Assembly (NCBI RefSeq): GCF_005116465.1
Contig: NZ_SWBM01000004.1
Location: 62,001-126,000, forward strand
From: Robertmurraya kyonggiensis
GTDB taxonomy: Bacteria > Bacillota > Bacilli > Bacillales > Cytobacillaceae
DNA length: 64,000 bases
Direction: 5' to 3'
Notes under the pieces: generated by a model
The model's input: the letters and a program-made list of their open reading frames with translations, nothing else
Database searches by the model: none
What the model was told of the DNA's origin: nothing
Part shown: piece after piece, positions 49,648 through 58,997 of the stretch
Layout: each line of letters starts with the position of its first letter
Numbering within the stretch: position 1 is the stretch's first letter
Made by a program: the position numbers and the translations under genes

Positions 49648-50382
49648 TCTGCTTTCCTCCTCAATGATCGTTCCTGATTCTTTTTCCATACTTGAGCGAA
49701 CCTCTAGTGGGACTTGATAATTTTTTGCAAATTCAACAGCTCGTGGATGAAGTACGCCAGCCCCTAGATTAGCTAATTCAAGCATTTCGTCATATGAAAT
49801 GGACAATAATTTTCTTGCATCCTTCACATATCGAGGATCCGTTGTGAATACGCCTGTAACATCGGTATAAATATCACATTTATCCCCTTTTAATGCAGCT
49901 GCAAGAGCAACGGCTGTTGTATCGGAGCCCCCACGTCCAAGTGTCACAATCTCACCATCAATTGTCGCTCCTTGGAAACCGGCGACAACAACAATTTTAC
50001 CTTCATCAAGCTCTTTATTGATTCTGCTTGTATCAATATTAAGAATGCGTGCATTTCCAAAAACGGGCTCCGTTTCTATACCTGCTTGCCAACCTGTGAA
50101 CGAGACTGCATCAAACCCTTTTGTATGTAATGCCATCGTTAATAAGGAAATCGTAATTTGCTCTCCTGTCGTAAGAAGCATATCCATTTCCCTTTTACTA
50201 GGTTGCTTTGAGATTTCTTGTGCTAAAGAAACAAGCTGGTCCGTAGTTTTTCCCATTGCTGAAACGACTACTACTACGTTGTTACCCCTTTGCTTTTCTT
50301 CAATGACACGATTTGCGACATTCATGATTCTTTCTGGACTTCCTACTGAAGTACCACCAAATTTTTGTACGATTAATCCCAC
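49153..50382 (-). CDS. lysC: Aspartokinase II (lysine-sensitive), alpha subunit
   Basis: A 409-residue enzyme phosphorylating aspartate, first step to lysine and diaminopimelate. GTG 50382 follows AGAAGGGA and gives the family length. KFGGTSVGS at the N-terminus, GRGGSDTTAVALA near 150 and TDPRYV are kinase motifs; two ACT domains follow at about 260-400. A lysine riboswitch controls it. The gene also encodes a beta subunit from an internal start. Confidence 0.96.
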   Translation of the reverse strand: MGLIVQKFGGTSVGSPERIMNVANRVIEEKQRGNNVVVVVSAMGKTTDQLVSLAQEISKQPSKREMDMLLTTGEQITISLLTMALHTKGFDAVSFTGWQAGIETEPVFGNARILNIDTSRINKELDEGKIVVVAGFQGATIDGEIVTLGRGGSDTTAVALAAALKGDKCDIYTDVTGVFTTDPRYVKDARKLLSISYDEMLELANLGAGVLHPRAVEFAKNYQVPLEVRSSMEKESGTIIEEESRMEQNLVVRGVAFEDEITKVTVLGLSNTLKSLSTIFTTLAKHHINVDIIIQSTTNKNTTDVSFSIQSQDIKDTLQVFVDHKEVLQYENIQFEEELAKVSIVGSGMVSNPGVAATMFEVLAANDIEVKMVSTSEIKVSTVVEEKNMLKAVEALHQAFELAGTVVKQ

Positions 50383-50451
50383 TTTTGTCCCTTCTTTCTT
50401 CTTCCCCAAGAATCTTTTTTGCTTTTCTCATAGTCTTTACTTAAAAGACAA

Positions 50452-50483
50452 TAAAAAAAGCAATGAGATTCTATCTCATTGCT
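50452..50483 (-). terminator. Terminator of the lysine riboswitch
   Basis: AGCAATGAGA, loop, TCTCATTGCT, then TTTTTTAT on the minus strand, 70 bases before lysC. It forms when lysine is bound. Confidence 0.9.
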
Positions 50484-50522
50484 GCGTTATATAACGTAAA
50501 AAAATATTAATACGTGCGCACC

Positions 50523-50696
50523 AAAAGATAGCTCTCCAAGACATAACATCTTGACAATCCTGCATTTATTCAATACAGAACCAGCTAAGGAAGATATGAG
50601 TCTTCCCTCACTTCGGCGGTTCATCCCTTTCAAAGCCCCTCGCAGAAACTCATCTTTCTCCGAGCTTTTACTCTTAATGTCCGCACCTCTATCTTC
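50523..50696 (-). promoter_or_regulatory. Lysine riboswitch (L box)
   Basis: The aptamer reads, on the minus strand, GAAGATAGAGGTGC, AAGAGTA, GGAGAAAGATGA, GAACCGCCGAAG, then CTGGTTCTGTATTG, AATAAATGCAGG, CTGTC-like ATTGTCAAGA and CTTGGAGAGCTATC. P1 forms between GATAG (50693-50689) and CTATC (50525-50529). These are the conserved parts of the B. subtilis L box. Lysine binding leads to the terminator at 50452-50483. Confidence 0.93.
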
Positions 50697-50737
50697 ACTT
50701 TAACAAAATAAAGTGATAGCGTTATGAAATTGTTCTC

Positions 50738-50766
50738 ATTATAGCATAGCCATTTTTTGAAAACAA
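50738..50766 (-). promoter_or_regulatory. lysC promoter
   Basis: TTGTTT (50766-50761), 17 bases, TATAAT (50743-50738) on the minus strand, placing the start some 35 bases before the L box. The -35 lies three bases beyond the uvrC stop codon. Confidence 0.85.
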
Positions 50767-50768
50767 TG

Positions 50769-52541
50769 CTATTCTTGCAATTTTCTAAACAATAACTCGG
50801 CTGTATTCGGTGGTATTCCTAAATCCCGAAATTCTTGAAGAGTCGCCTCTTTCATTTTTTTGACCGAGCCGAAAGCTTTTAAAAGCTGTTTCTTTCGCTT
50901 CTCACCGATTCCTGGAATGTCATCCAAAATGGATTGAAAAGCAGTCTTTCCTCGCAGCTGACGATGGAATGTAATCGCAAAGCGATGGACTTCATCCTGA
51001 ATTCGTTGAAGCAGATAAAACTCCTGACTATTCCTTGCTAATGGAATCATTTCAAGAGGATTTCCGAATAAAAGCTGAGATGTGCGATGCTTATCATCCT
51101 TCACTAATCCTGAAAGAGGAATATCAAGACCTAATTCGTTTTCAAGTACGTCTCGAACAGCCTCCACATGTCCTTTTCCTCCATCGATCATTATGAGATC
51201 TGGAAGGGGAAGAGCTTCCTTTAATGCTCTTGAATAGCGTCTGCGAACAACTTCACGCATCGAATCATAATCATCTGGTCCCGTTACCGTCTTGATTTTA
51301 TATTTTCGATAGTCGCGCTTTGATGGCTTCCCATCAATAAACACAACCATCGCAGAAACAGGGTCCGTCCCTTGAATATTCGAATTGTCAAATGCCTCAA
51401 TACGATGAGGCGTGGCAATGCCTAGTTGAGCTCCTAACTGTTCTACAGCCTTGATCGTTCTTTGTTCATCACGTTCAACAAGCGAGAATTTTTCCTTTAG
51501 GGCAATCTTTGCATTTTTTTTCGCTAGCATCAATAAATCCTTCTTTTGGCCCCTCTTTGGTTGAATGATTTTAACATTTAGAAGTGCACTTGCAAGTTGC
51601 TCATCCACCTTCTCTGGTAAAAGAATTTCTTTTGGCTTAAAATGGCTTGCTTGATCGTAGAAGCGTCCGAGAAATGTTAAAAACTCCTCTTCGGGCTCAC
51701 TATAAATCGGGAACATGGATACATCTCGCTCAATCAACTTTCCTTGTCTCACGAAAAAGACCTGTACACACATCCAGCCTTTGTCCACAGCATAGGCAAA
51801 TACATCTCGGTCTGTGAAGTCAGTAGATGTCATCTTTTGCTTTTCCATCGTTGACTCAATATGAGCAATCTGATCGCGAAACTCTTTCGCTCTTTCAAAA
51901 TCCAACTCTTCAGAAGCTTTCAGCATTTTTTCTGTCAAATCATTTTTGATTTCTTTATAGCCACCATTCAAGAATTTCGTAATTTCCTCCACCATTTCCT
52001 GATAGGTTGCTTCTGGGACTTCATTCACACATGGAGCCAAGCATTGCCCCAAATGGTAATAAAGACATACTCGGTCAGGAAGAGTGGAACACTTTCTTAA
52101 AGGATAAATTCGGTCTAATAATTTCTTTGTTTCATTGGCTGCCCCAACGTTTGGATAAGGACCGAAGTACTTCCCTTTATCCTTTTTCACTTTTCGTGTC
52201 GTGATGAGACGTGGGTGCCGTTCTGCCGTCAATTTTATAAATGGATACGTTTTATCATCCTTCAACATAACATTGTATTTCGGATCATGCTTTTTTATCA
52301 GATTAAGCTCTAAAAGCAGTGCTTCAATATTAGAAGAAGTGACAATATATTCGAAGTCTTCGATTTCACTTACTAGTCTTTGTGTCTTTCCATCATGAGA
52401 ACCAGTAAAGTAGGAGCGCACACGATTTTTCAATACCTTCGCTTTTCCTACATAAATAATTGTTCCTTGTCTGTCCTTCATCAAGTAGCATCCAGGCTGA
52501 TCAGGGAGTAGCGCTAATTTATTTTTAATTGTGTCATTCAT
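50769..52541 (-). CDS. uvrC: Excinuclease ABC subunit C
   Basis: A 590-residue nucleotide-excision-repair nuclease that cuts on both sides of a lesion with UvrB. GIY-YIG domain at 13-90 ([19 protein letters not shown]), UvrB-binding UVR helix near 200-235, RNase H-like domain near 380-520 ([31 protein letters not shown]) and HhH end ([19 protein letters not shown]). Confidence 0.98.
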   Translation of the reverse strand: MNDTIKNKLALLPDQPGCYLMKDRQGTIIYVGKAKVLKNRVRSYFTGSHDGKTQRLVSEIEDFEYIVTSSNIEALLLELNLIKKHDPKYNVMLKDDKTYPFIKLTAERHPRLITTRKVKKDKGKYFGPYPNVGAANETKKLLDRIYPLRKCSTLPDRVCLYYHLGQCLAPCVNEVPEATYQEMVEEITKFLNGGYKEIKNDLTEKMLKASEELDFERAKEFRDQIAHIESTMEKQKMTSTDFTDRDVFAYAVDKGWMCVQVFFVRQGKLIERDVSMFPIYSEPEEEFLTFLGRFYDQASHFKPKEILLPEKVDEQLASALLNVKIIQPKRGQKKDLLMLAKKNAKIALKEKFSLVERDEQRTIKAVEQLGAQLGIATPHRIEAFDNSNIQGTDPVSAMVVFIDGKPSKRDYRKYKIKTVTGPDDYDSMREVVRRRYSRALKEALPLPDLIMIDGGKGHVEAVRDVLENELGLDIPLSGLVKDDKHRTSQLLFGNPLEMIPLARNSQEFYLLQRIQDEVHRFAITFHRQLRGKTAFQSILDDIPGIGEKRKKQLLKAFGSVKKMKEATLQEFRDLGIPPNTAELLFRKLQE

Positions 52542-52587
52542 CTTGATTTCCCCACCTACACGACTCTATTTATGTTAACTATAAGAA

Positions 52588-52732
52588 AAGCGCAAGGCGC
52601 CCGCCTAACGGCGACAAGCATAAGACGAGCCGTCGAGAAGGTTGTTCTTTAACCTTCTCGACGGATTGGCTTATGACCAAGGAAAAAGCGTATTATCTTT
52701 TTCACTCGAGCCGTTGGCGCCTGGAGCTAGAC
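52588..52732. repeat. Dispersed Bacillus-type intergenic repeat
   Basis: About 145 bases bounded by aagcgcaaggcgcc and ggcgcctggagctagaca, which form an inverted end pair (GGCGCC). The centre is a perfect long hairpin, CCGTCGAGAAGGTT/AACCTTCTCGACGG (52630-52663). I recognise this kind of element as frequent between genes of many Bacillus genomes; no coding capacity. Confidence 0.7.
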
Positions 52733-52772
52733 AATTCTCAAAGTCGAGATTTATACCTTCTTATATATTAAC

Positions 52773-52811
52773 AAAAAAATCCCCTGACAACATCTTGTCA
52801 GGAGATTTTTG
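52773..52811. terminator. Terminator between trxA and the repeat
   Basis: CCTGACA, six-base loop, TGTCAGG, with T-rich flanks on both strands (ATTTTTTT minus, AGATTTTT plus). It probably ends trxA; the 200 bases between it and trxA hold no gene that I can support. Confidence 0.75.
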
Positions 52812-53017
52812 TACATTTTATAGACGCTGTTTTCGTAATGAATGTGGTTTTTTTCGTAAATGTCCAAAACCCGACATTTACACCGTCTACTGAGTTCAGA
52901 AACACACATTGATTTTGCGTAGCACTTTTCGCCTCCCACTTATTGTCTTTTAGAGGCGAAATAGGAATTTATTATACCAGCTATGATTCAAAAAAATAAT
53001 CTTTGCGAAAAGAGCTT

Positions 53018-53332
53018 TTATAGATGGGAGTTTAAGCGCTCTGCTAATGCTTCTTTTGGTTGGAAGCCTACTACTTTATCAACCACTTCTCCATCTTTGA
53101 ATACAAGCAATGTAGGGATACTCATAACACCAAATTTAGCTGCTGTTTCTTGGTTATCATCTACATCAAGCTTGACGATTTTTAACTTATCTCCAATTTC
53201 TGCATCCAATTCTTCAAGTACTGGAGCAATCATTTTACAAGGGCCACACCATGGTGCCCAGAAATCAGCTAGAACTACGCCAGAACCAGTTTCCGTATCG
53301 AAAGTTTGGTCAGTAACATTTGTAATCGCCAT
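53018..53332 (-). CDS. trxA: Thioredoxin
   Basis: A 104-residue disulphide reductase. [10 protein letters not shown] carries the redox pair; the conserved cis-proline lies in [12 protein letters not shown] 53332 behind TTAGGAGG. Reduced by thioredoxin reductase elsewhere. Alone between uvrC and etfA as in B. subtilis. Confidence 0.98.
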   Translation of the reverse strand: MAITNVTDQTFDTETGSGVVLADFWAPWCGPCKMIAPVLEELDAEIGDKLKIVKLDVDDNQETAAKFGVMSIPTLLVFKDGEVVDKVVGFQPKEALAERLNSHL

Positions 53333-53507
53333 TGTTTTGCCTCCTAAAATAAACTAGCTATTAATAGGAAAATAAGCTTGAATCCTATATAGCCCAATAT
53401 TGTAATTAAATACTAAGGTCAGTATAACATCGATTATTACGCGATGCTAATAATTTGTTCGAAACTAATTTTCCCTGAAAAAAGGCTTCTATTCACGACA
53501 CGAAAAC

Positions 53508-53544
53508 AGCTAAAAATAAAGAACGAGCGGATTTCGCCGCCCGT
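53508..53544 (-). terminator. Terminator after etfA
   Basis: ACGGGCGG, loop CGAAAT, CCGCTCGT, then TCTTTATTTTT on the minus strand. It ends the fadR-fadB-etfBA transcript. Confidence 0.8.
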
Positions 53545-53562
53545 CCAATATCAAAACTACTT

Positions 53563-54540
53563 TTAAGCATTTACTTTCAATTTCTTAAATTCTTCTGTTA
53601 GCATTGGTACGACTTCGAAAAGGTCACCAACGATGCCGTAATCAGCTACGTTAAAGATATTCGCTTCTGGATCTTTATTAATCGCTACAATGACTTTAGA
53701 ATTTGACATACCAGCTAAGTGCTGAATTGCTCCAGAAATACCACAAGCAATGTAAAGGTCAGGCGTTACAACCTTACCTGTTTGACCAATCTGTAAAGAA
53801 TAGTCACAATACTCAGCGTCACAAGCTCCACGAGATGCACCTACTGCTCCACCCAGTACTTGAGCAAGCTCTTTCAAAGGCTCAAAGCCTTCCTCACTCT
53901 TAACACCACGGCCACCTGCTATAACCACTTTTGCTTCTGAAAGGTCAACCCCTTCAGTTGCCTTACGTACAACTTCTTTGATAATCGTACGTAAATCTTT
54001 AATATCGACAGATAGTGTTGATACATCGCCTGTTCTAGACTCATCTTTTTCTAACGGAGCAATATTGTTCGGACGAACAGTCGCGAAAATTAATCCGTCG
54101 GTCACAATCTTTTTCTCAAAAGCTTTACCTGAATAGATTGGACGAGTAAAGACAATATTGCCACCTTCAACTTCAATGTATGTTACATCAGAAATTAATC
54201 CAGAGCTCAATTTGCCTGCAACTCTTGGAGATAGGTCCTTTCCAAGTGAAGTATGGCCAAATACTAAACCTTCTGGTTGCTCTGATTCAATCACTGCGAT
54301 TAAACCTTGAGCATAGCCATCTGATGTATATTGAGCTAATTTTTCATCTTCAACAACTACAACACGGTCTGCACCGTACTGAATTAATTCTTCAGCTAAG
54401 CTACTGACAGAAGCGCCAAGGAGTACCCCAACTACTTCTCCACCTTCAGCAATGGTTTTTGCTGCACCGACTGCTTCGTATGATACGTTACGTAATTGTC
54501 CATCACGGACTTCACCTAACACTAATACTTTTCTAGCCAT
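53563..54540 (-). CDS. etfA: Electron transfer flavoprotein alpha subunit
   Basis: A 325-residue protein that, with EtfB, carries electrons from acyl-CoA dehydrogenase to the quinone pool. The FAD-binding end has GASRGACDAEYCDYSLQIGQTG, PDLYIACGISGAIQH and AINKDPEANIF. Part of the fatty-acid degradation operon. Confidence 0.97.
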   Translation of the reverse strand: MARKVLVLGEVRDGQLRNVSYEAVGAAKTIAEGGEVVGVLLGASVSSLAEELIQYGADRVVVVEDEKLAQYTSDGYAQGLIAVIESEQPEGLVFGHTSLGKDLSPRVAGKLSSGLISDVTYIEVEGGNIVFTRPIYSGKAFEKKIVTDGLIFATVRPNNIAPLEKDESRTGDVSTLSVDIKDLRTIIKEVVRKATEGVDLSEAKVVIAGGRGVKSEEGFEPLKELAQVLGGAVGASRGACDAEYCDYSLQIGQTGKVVTPDLYIACGISGAIQHLAGMSNSKVIVAINKDPEANIFNVADYGIVGDLFEVVPMLTEEFKKLKVNA

Positions 54541-54582
54541 TTCGATTCCCCCTGTGTGATATTTTCAAGTTTTCTCCCAGTC

Positions 54583-55356
54583 TTAAACTACTTTTGCTTC
54601 ATTATGAAGCAGGCTCACTAATTCTTTTACTTGATCAGCTAACTCTCCTTCAAGCACTTTTCCTGCTTGTTTTTGAGCTGGTAGGTAAATTTCAATCGTT
54701 TTTGTTTTGGCTTCCACGTCATCCTCTTCTAGATCTAGATCGTCTAGCTCTAATTCATCAAGCGGTTTCTTTTTCGCTTTCATGATTCCTGGTAAAGAAG
54801 GATAGCGCGGTTCATTTAAACCTTGTTGAGCAGTCACAAGTAAAGGCAAGCTAGTTTCAATTACTTCAGAGTCACCTTCAACATCACGAACAACGGTTAC
54901 TGTTGAACCATTGATTTCTAGATTCGTAATGGTCGTTACATATGGAATATTCAATAGCTCAGCAACACGTGGACCAACTTGACCAGAACCACCGTCGATA
55001 GCTACGTTTCCGCCAATAATTAAATCAGCGTCTTTATCCTTTAAATATTCAGCTAAAATTTTTGCAGTTGTAAATTGGTCACTATATTCAAGGTCATCTT
55101 CTGTATTGATTAAGACAGCCTTATCTGCTCCCATCGCAAGTGCTGTACGAAGTTGCTTTTCTGCTTCTTCGCTTCCTACTGTAATAACGGTAACTTCTCC
55201 ACCTTGGGCATCGCGAACTTGTATCGCCTCTTCAATTGCATATTCATCGTAAGGATTGATGATGAATTCTGCACCATCCTCGTTAATCTTTCCGCCAGAA
55301 ATTGAGATCTTCTCTTCCGTATCAAATGTTCTTTTCATTAATACAAAGATGTTCAT
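54583..55356 (-). CDS. etfB: Electron transfer flavoprotein beta subunit
   Basis: A 257-residue partner of EtfA. NPYDEYAIEEAIQVRDA near 35 and GGNVAIDGGSGQVGPRVAE near 113 are family motifs; the latter region binds AMP. ATG 55356 has AGGAGGG upstream. Forty-two bases before etfA. Confidence 0.97.
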   Translation of the reverse strand: MNIFVLMKRTFDTEEKISISGGKINEDGAEFIINPYDEYAIEEAIQVRDAQGGEVTVITVGSEEAEKQLRTALAMGADKAVLINTEDDLEYSDQFTTAKILAEYLKDKDADLIIGGNVAIDGGSGQVGPRVAELLNIPYVTTITNLEINGSTVTVVRDVEGDSEVIETSLPLLVTAQQGLNEPRYPSLPGIMKAKKKPLDELELDDLDLEEDDVEAKTKTIEIYLPAQKQAGKVLEGELADQVKELVSLLHNEAKVV

Positions 55357-55502
55357 GTTTTTCCCTCCTAATATTTTTCAAAATCAATCTCTTGCTAACG
55401 ATACGCATCACAAATGTAATGCAGAACCGCAAAAATATGTTAAAGAGACTTGCGAGATACAAGCTCCTAAACTCAATTGGATGTTAACGCTATCAATTTT
55501 CA

Positions 55503-55534
55503 GAAAAATTCAAAGGGATTATCTCCCTTTGAAT
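55503..55534 (-). terminator. Hairpin at the end of fadB
   Basis: AATTCAAAGGGA, loop GATAA, TCCCTTTGAATT, then TTTC on the minus strand, overlapping the fadB stop. It may lessen expression of etfBA relative to fadB. Confidence 0.7.
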
Positions 55535-56292
55535 TGTGGCCCCCTTTTTTCAATGAAGGCTGAGATGCCTTCTTTTGCATCCTCAGAGGCAAAGACTTCA
55601 CCGAATAATTCAGCTTCCTTTTCTACACCACTATAAAACTCTTTTGTTTTCCCATAGTTTAATAGTTCAATAGCAGCCTTGAGTGAAGCAGGGCTTTTCT
55701 TAGCAATCTTTTTCGCGATTGCATAAGCCTGATCCAATAATTCTTCTTCTGGATAAGCATGATTAGCAAGTCCATACTGTACGGCTTCAGTGCCTAAAAT
55801 TGGGTCACTGGTAAATAACATTTCTGCCGCTCTTGCAACACCCACATAGCGAGGAAGTCTCTGAGTACCTGCAAACCCTGGGATAAGCCCTAGCTGCAAT
55901 TCAGGCAATCCTAGCTTCGCCTTCTCAGTTACAAGTCTAAAATGGCATGCCATTGCAAGCTCTAATCCGCCACCTAGTGCAGCTCCATGAATTGCTGCGA
56001 TAACAGGCTTCGGAAAATTTTCAATTCGCTCAAATAAGTCTTGACCGTTCCGACCTAAATTTGCAAAAGCATCGCCTGTCTGAACCTCTGTGAATTCTTT
56101 AATATCGGCTCCAGCTGAGAAGAATCTCCCTTTTCCATGAATGAGAACAACTCGTATTTCGTTGTTTGGCTCAATTTCATCCAGGACACCCGAAAGTTCT
56201 CTGATTAAGCCTGAAGATAAAGCATTTGCTGGTGGGCGATTAATGGTAATCGTTGCAATTCTATCTTCGTAAGACCAATTTAAGTATTCCAC
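55519..56292 (-). CDS. fadB: Enoyl-CoA hydratase
   Basis: A 257-residue crotonase-fold enzyme (B. subtilis YsiB/FadB) that hydrates trans-2-enoyl-CoA in beta-oxidation. GRFFSAGADIKEF (oxyanion hole), AIHGAALGGGLELAMACH and LPELQLGLIPGFAGTQRLPR hold the catalytic Glu. Sixteen bases behind fadR. Confidence 0.95.
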   Translation of the reverse strand: MEYLNWSYEDRIATITINRPPANALSSGLIRELSGVLDEIEPNNEIRVVLIHGKGRFFSAGADIKEFTEVQTGDAFANLGRNGQDLFERIENFPKPVIAAIHGAALGGGLELAMACHFRLVTEKAKLGLPELQLGLIPGFAGTQRLPRYVGVARAAEMLFTSDPILGTEAVQYGLANHAYPEEELLDQAYAIAKKIAKKSPASLKAAIELLNYGKTKEFYSGVEKEAELFGEVFASEDAKEGISAFIEKRGPQFKGR

Positions 56293-56307
56293 TTAAATTC
56301 CTCCTTT

Positions 56308-56892
56308 TTATTTCGTGCTACATCCATGTAAGAGCAATTTATGAACCGGAGCTGCTAATGCCTGTAAGTCATATTTTAAATCACTCATGACCCAAGTTGT
56401 CGCTGTTTCGTCCATCGTACCGAAAATCATTTGTCTTGCTAGTCTGACATCTAAATCACTAGCAAATTCTCCACTTTCCATACCCTCGATTAAAATTTGG
56501 TCAATCACCTTTAAGTACCCTTTAAGTACATTATTAATTCTTAAACGAAGTTCCTTATTGGATTGTCTTAATTCTAATTGAGTAACGATAGCTAGTTGTG
56601 GATCTTCTGAAAGGATTTTAAAGTGGGTTTCGACCATCTTTAATAACTTCTCTGCCGCAACTTGTTTTCCTGCTATCTTTTCCTCAATTTTTTCTACAAA
56701 ATTACCCATTTTTTCTTGAAAAAGAGAGATAAGGATATCCTCTTTATTTTTGAAATATAAATAAATGGTTCCGTCTGCAACTCCTGCCTGTTTTGCTATT
56801 TTTGATACCTGTGCTTGGTGGTAGCCATTTTCAGCAATCACAATCACGGCTGCATCAATAATTTGCATATACTTTGGTCTGTCTTTTTTCAA
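56308..56892 (-). CDS. fadR: FadR, TetR-type repressor of fatty-acid degradation
   Basis: A 194-residue repressor released by long-chain acyl-CoA. DNA-binding helices at 10-55 (AVIVIAENGYHQAQVSKIAK, ADGTIYLYFKNKEDIL). The remainder is the ligand-binding helical domain. It probably represses its own operon through the palindrome at 56990-57015, and possibly ysmA. Confidence 0.95.
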   Translation of the reverse strand: MKKDRPKYMQIIDAAVIVIAENGYHQAQVSKIAKQAGVADGTIYLYFKNKEDILISLFQEKMGNFVEKIEEKIAGKQVAAEKLLKMVETHFKILSEDPQLAIVTQLELRQSNKELRLRINNVLKGYLKVIDQILIEGMESGEFASDLDVRLARQMIFGTMDETATTWVMSDLKYDLQALAAPVHKLLLHGCSTK

Positions 56893-56989
56893 TCAACTTA
56901 CTCCTTCCAAAAAACCTCTAAGCAAAAATCTATGTTAATTTTCGTATCTATTCCATTTTACTAAAATAATTCCAAAAATAAAAAATAAA

Positions 56990-57047
56990 ATTATGAATGA
57001 ATGGTCATTCATAATTTTATGATAGTAGCCATTTTATTGAATGTCAA
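56990..57047 (-). promoter_or_regulatory. fadR promoter with FadR operator
   Basis: On the minus strand TTGACA (57047-57042), 17 bases, TATCAT (57024-57019), followed by the perfect palindrome ATTATGAATGA-4-TCATTCATAAT (56990-57015) over the start point. It fits the known TGAATGA-type FadR box and gives autoregulation of fadR-fadB-etfBA. Confidence 0.88.
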
Positions 57048-57112
57048 GAAAATATGAATCCTTCTGATAAAATTTGTGTACAAGCCTTACAGTTCAAAAA
57101 AAATAATTGGAT

Positions 57113-58813
57113 TTAAGCTTTTTTCTCTTCTTGTTCTAGTTTTTTCTTTTCTTCATCGACCAAAGTTCTTCTTAAAATTTTTCCTACTGCTGTCTTTGGC
57201 AATTCTTTTCTAAACTCATAGATTCTTGGTGCTTTGTAAGCTGCGAGCGATTTACGTGCAAATTCATTCAGCTCTTTCTCTGTTACAGTTGCTCCTTCTT
57301 TTAAAACAACATATGCTTTGACCGTTTCTCCTCGATAAGGATCAGGTACACCAGCCACAACAACTTCGACAATATCTGGATGCTCATATAACACTTCTTC
57401 TATTTCACGAGGATAAATATTATACCCACCCGCAATGATCATATCCTTTTTCCGGTCCACAACATAGAAGTACCCATCTTCATCCATATACCCTAAATCA
57501 CCTGTTAAAAGCCAACCATCACGGAGGGTTTGAGCAGTTTCTTCAGGACGATTCCAATAGCCTTTCATTACTTGGGGACCTTTCACACATATTTCTCCCA
57601 TTTCACCTGCTGGTAAACGTTCGCCGGTCTCTAAGGAAAATATCCCCGCATCTGTGTCTGGCCAAGGTACTCCAATACTCCCCTTCACACGTGGACGATC
57701 CCATAGAAAGTTTGCATGAGTAACAGGTGAAGACTCGGTTAATCCATAACCCTCTACTAACTTTCCTCCAGTTACCTCTTCAAATTTCTGTTGAACCTCT
57801 ACCGGTAATGGGGCGGATCCAGAAATACAAGAATCAATGGATGAGAGATCATATTTGTGTAAGTCAGGATGATTTAACAAGCCAATGTACATCGTTGGTG
57901 CCCCGGGAAATAATGTCGGGCGCTGCTTTTGTATTGTTTTAAGAGCGGTCTCCATATCAAACTTCGGAAGAAGAACCATTTTGTTTCCTTGCATGACTGA
58001 AAGAATTAGGACGGTTGTCATTCCATACACATGGAAAAATGGCAGGAATCCGAGGACCACTTCTTCTCCTTTTTTACACTTATAAAGCCAAGCCTCACAC
58101 ATCGCTGCATTAGAAACGAGATTTTTATGAGTTAGCATGACACCTTTCGGAAAACCAGTTGTTCCTCCGGTATATTGTAGTAATGCTAGGTCTTCTTCAA
58201 AATCAAATTCAAGCTCTTTCAATGACTTTTGCGGTTGATTTAGTATTTCAGTAAAAAGATGTTGATTCCCTTCATGTTTAACCTCAACTGAAAAGCCATA
58301 TTGCTTTTTCTGGATAAATGGATAGATTAAATTTTTCGGGAATGGAAGATAGTCTTTGATAGCGGTTACAATAACATGTTCTAAATCCGTTTGTGGCATC
58401 ACCTTCATAATGCGTGGATAAAGAATATCTAGAGACACAATGATCTTTGTTCCCGAGTCCTGCATTTGATATTGAAGTTCTCGTTCTACATACAGTGGAT
58501 TGGTTTGAACGACTATTCCACCTGCAAACAATATTCCATAATAACTAATGACGGCTTGCGGACAGTTCGGTAGCATAATCGCTACTCGATCCCCTTTTTC
58601 TATTCCCAAATCCTGTAGATATGCTGCAAACTTGAGCGACCGTTCGTAAACTTCCTTATAGCTTATTTCCTTACCCATAAAATGAATAGCAATCTTGTTA
58701 GGGAATTCTTCAGCTGTATTTTTCAAATAGTTTTGGACGGGTTCATCGGTGTAGGACAAGGTGTGTGGAATTTCTTCTGGATAGTGCTTGAGCCAAGGCT
58801 TCAGCTCTGACAT
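57113..58813 (-). CDS. lcfA: Long-chain fatty-acid-CoA ligase
   Basis: A 566-residue enzyme activating fatty acids with ATP and CoA. ATG 58813 follows GGGGGCCC and is preferred over the longer frame from 58867, which starts within the promoter. LLQYTGGTTGFPKGVMLTHKN (P-loop), GYGLTESSP, TGDLGYMDEDGYFYVVDRKKD and the catalytic Lys in KTAVGKILRR are intact. No terminator follows, so transcripts may enter the fadR operon. Confidence 0.96.
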   Translation of the reverse strand: MSELKPWLKHYPEEIPHTLSYTDEPVQNYLKNTAEEFPNKIAIHFMGKEISYKEVYERSLKFAAYLQDLGIEKGDRVAIMLPNCPQAVISYYGILFAGGIVVQTNPLYVERELQYQMQDSGTKIIVSLDILYPRIMKVMPQTDLEHVIVTAIKDYLPFPKNLIYPFIQKKQYGFSVEVKHEGNQHLFTEILNQPQKSLKELEFDFEEDLALLQYTGGTTGFPKGVMLTHKNLVSNAAMCEAWLYKCKKGEEVVLGFLPFFHVYGMTTVLILSVMQGNKMVLLPKFDMETALKTIQKQRPTLFPGAPTMYIGLLNHPDLHKYDLSSIDSCISGSAPLPVEVQQKFEEVTGGKLVEGYGLTESSPVTHANFLWDRPRVKGSIGVPWPDTDAGIFSLETGERLPAGEMGEICVKGPQVMKGYWNRPEETAQTLRDGWLLTGDLGYMDEDGYFYVVDRKKDMIIAGGYNIYPREIEEVLYEHPDIVEVVVAGVPDPYRGETVKAYVVLKEGATVTEKELNEFARKSLAAYKAPRIYEFRKELPKTAVGKILRRTLVDEEKKKLEQEEKKA

Positions 58814-58841
58814 ATTCGGGCCCCCTGTTCTTATAAAATTT

Positions 58842-58895
58842 AGAACATTCGAATTGTTCTTTCTCAATTATAATATAGTAAACATATTGTGACAA
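58842..58895 (-). promoter_or_regulatory. lcfA promoter with a palindrome at the start point
   Basis: TTGTCA (58895-58890), 17 bases, TATAAT (58872-58867) on the minus strand. AGAACA-7-TGTTCT (58842-58860) covers the expected start. It is not a FadR-type sequence; no TGAATGA palindrome is found here. Confidence 0.7.
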
Positions 58896-58927
58896 TTCAC
58901 ATTTGTCCTAGAGGAAATGGCCAATCT

Positions 58928-58972
58928 CAAAAAAAGTACCGAACTCTGCAATTCTACCTTGCAAAGTTCGGC
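58928..58972 (-). terminator. Terminator of the small membrane-protein gene
   Basis: CCGAACTTTGCA, loop, TGCAGAGTTCGG, then TACTTTTTTT on the minus strand. Confidence 0.85.
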
Positions 58973-58997
58973 ACATCCTTCTGATTAAATACCCTAT

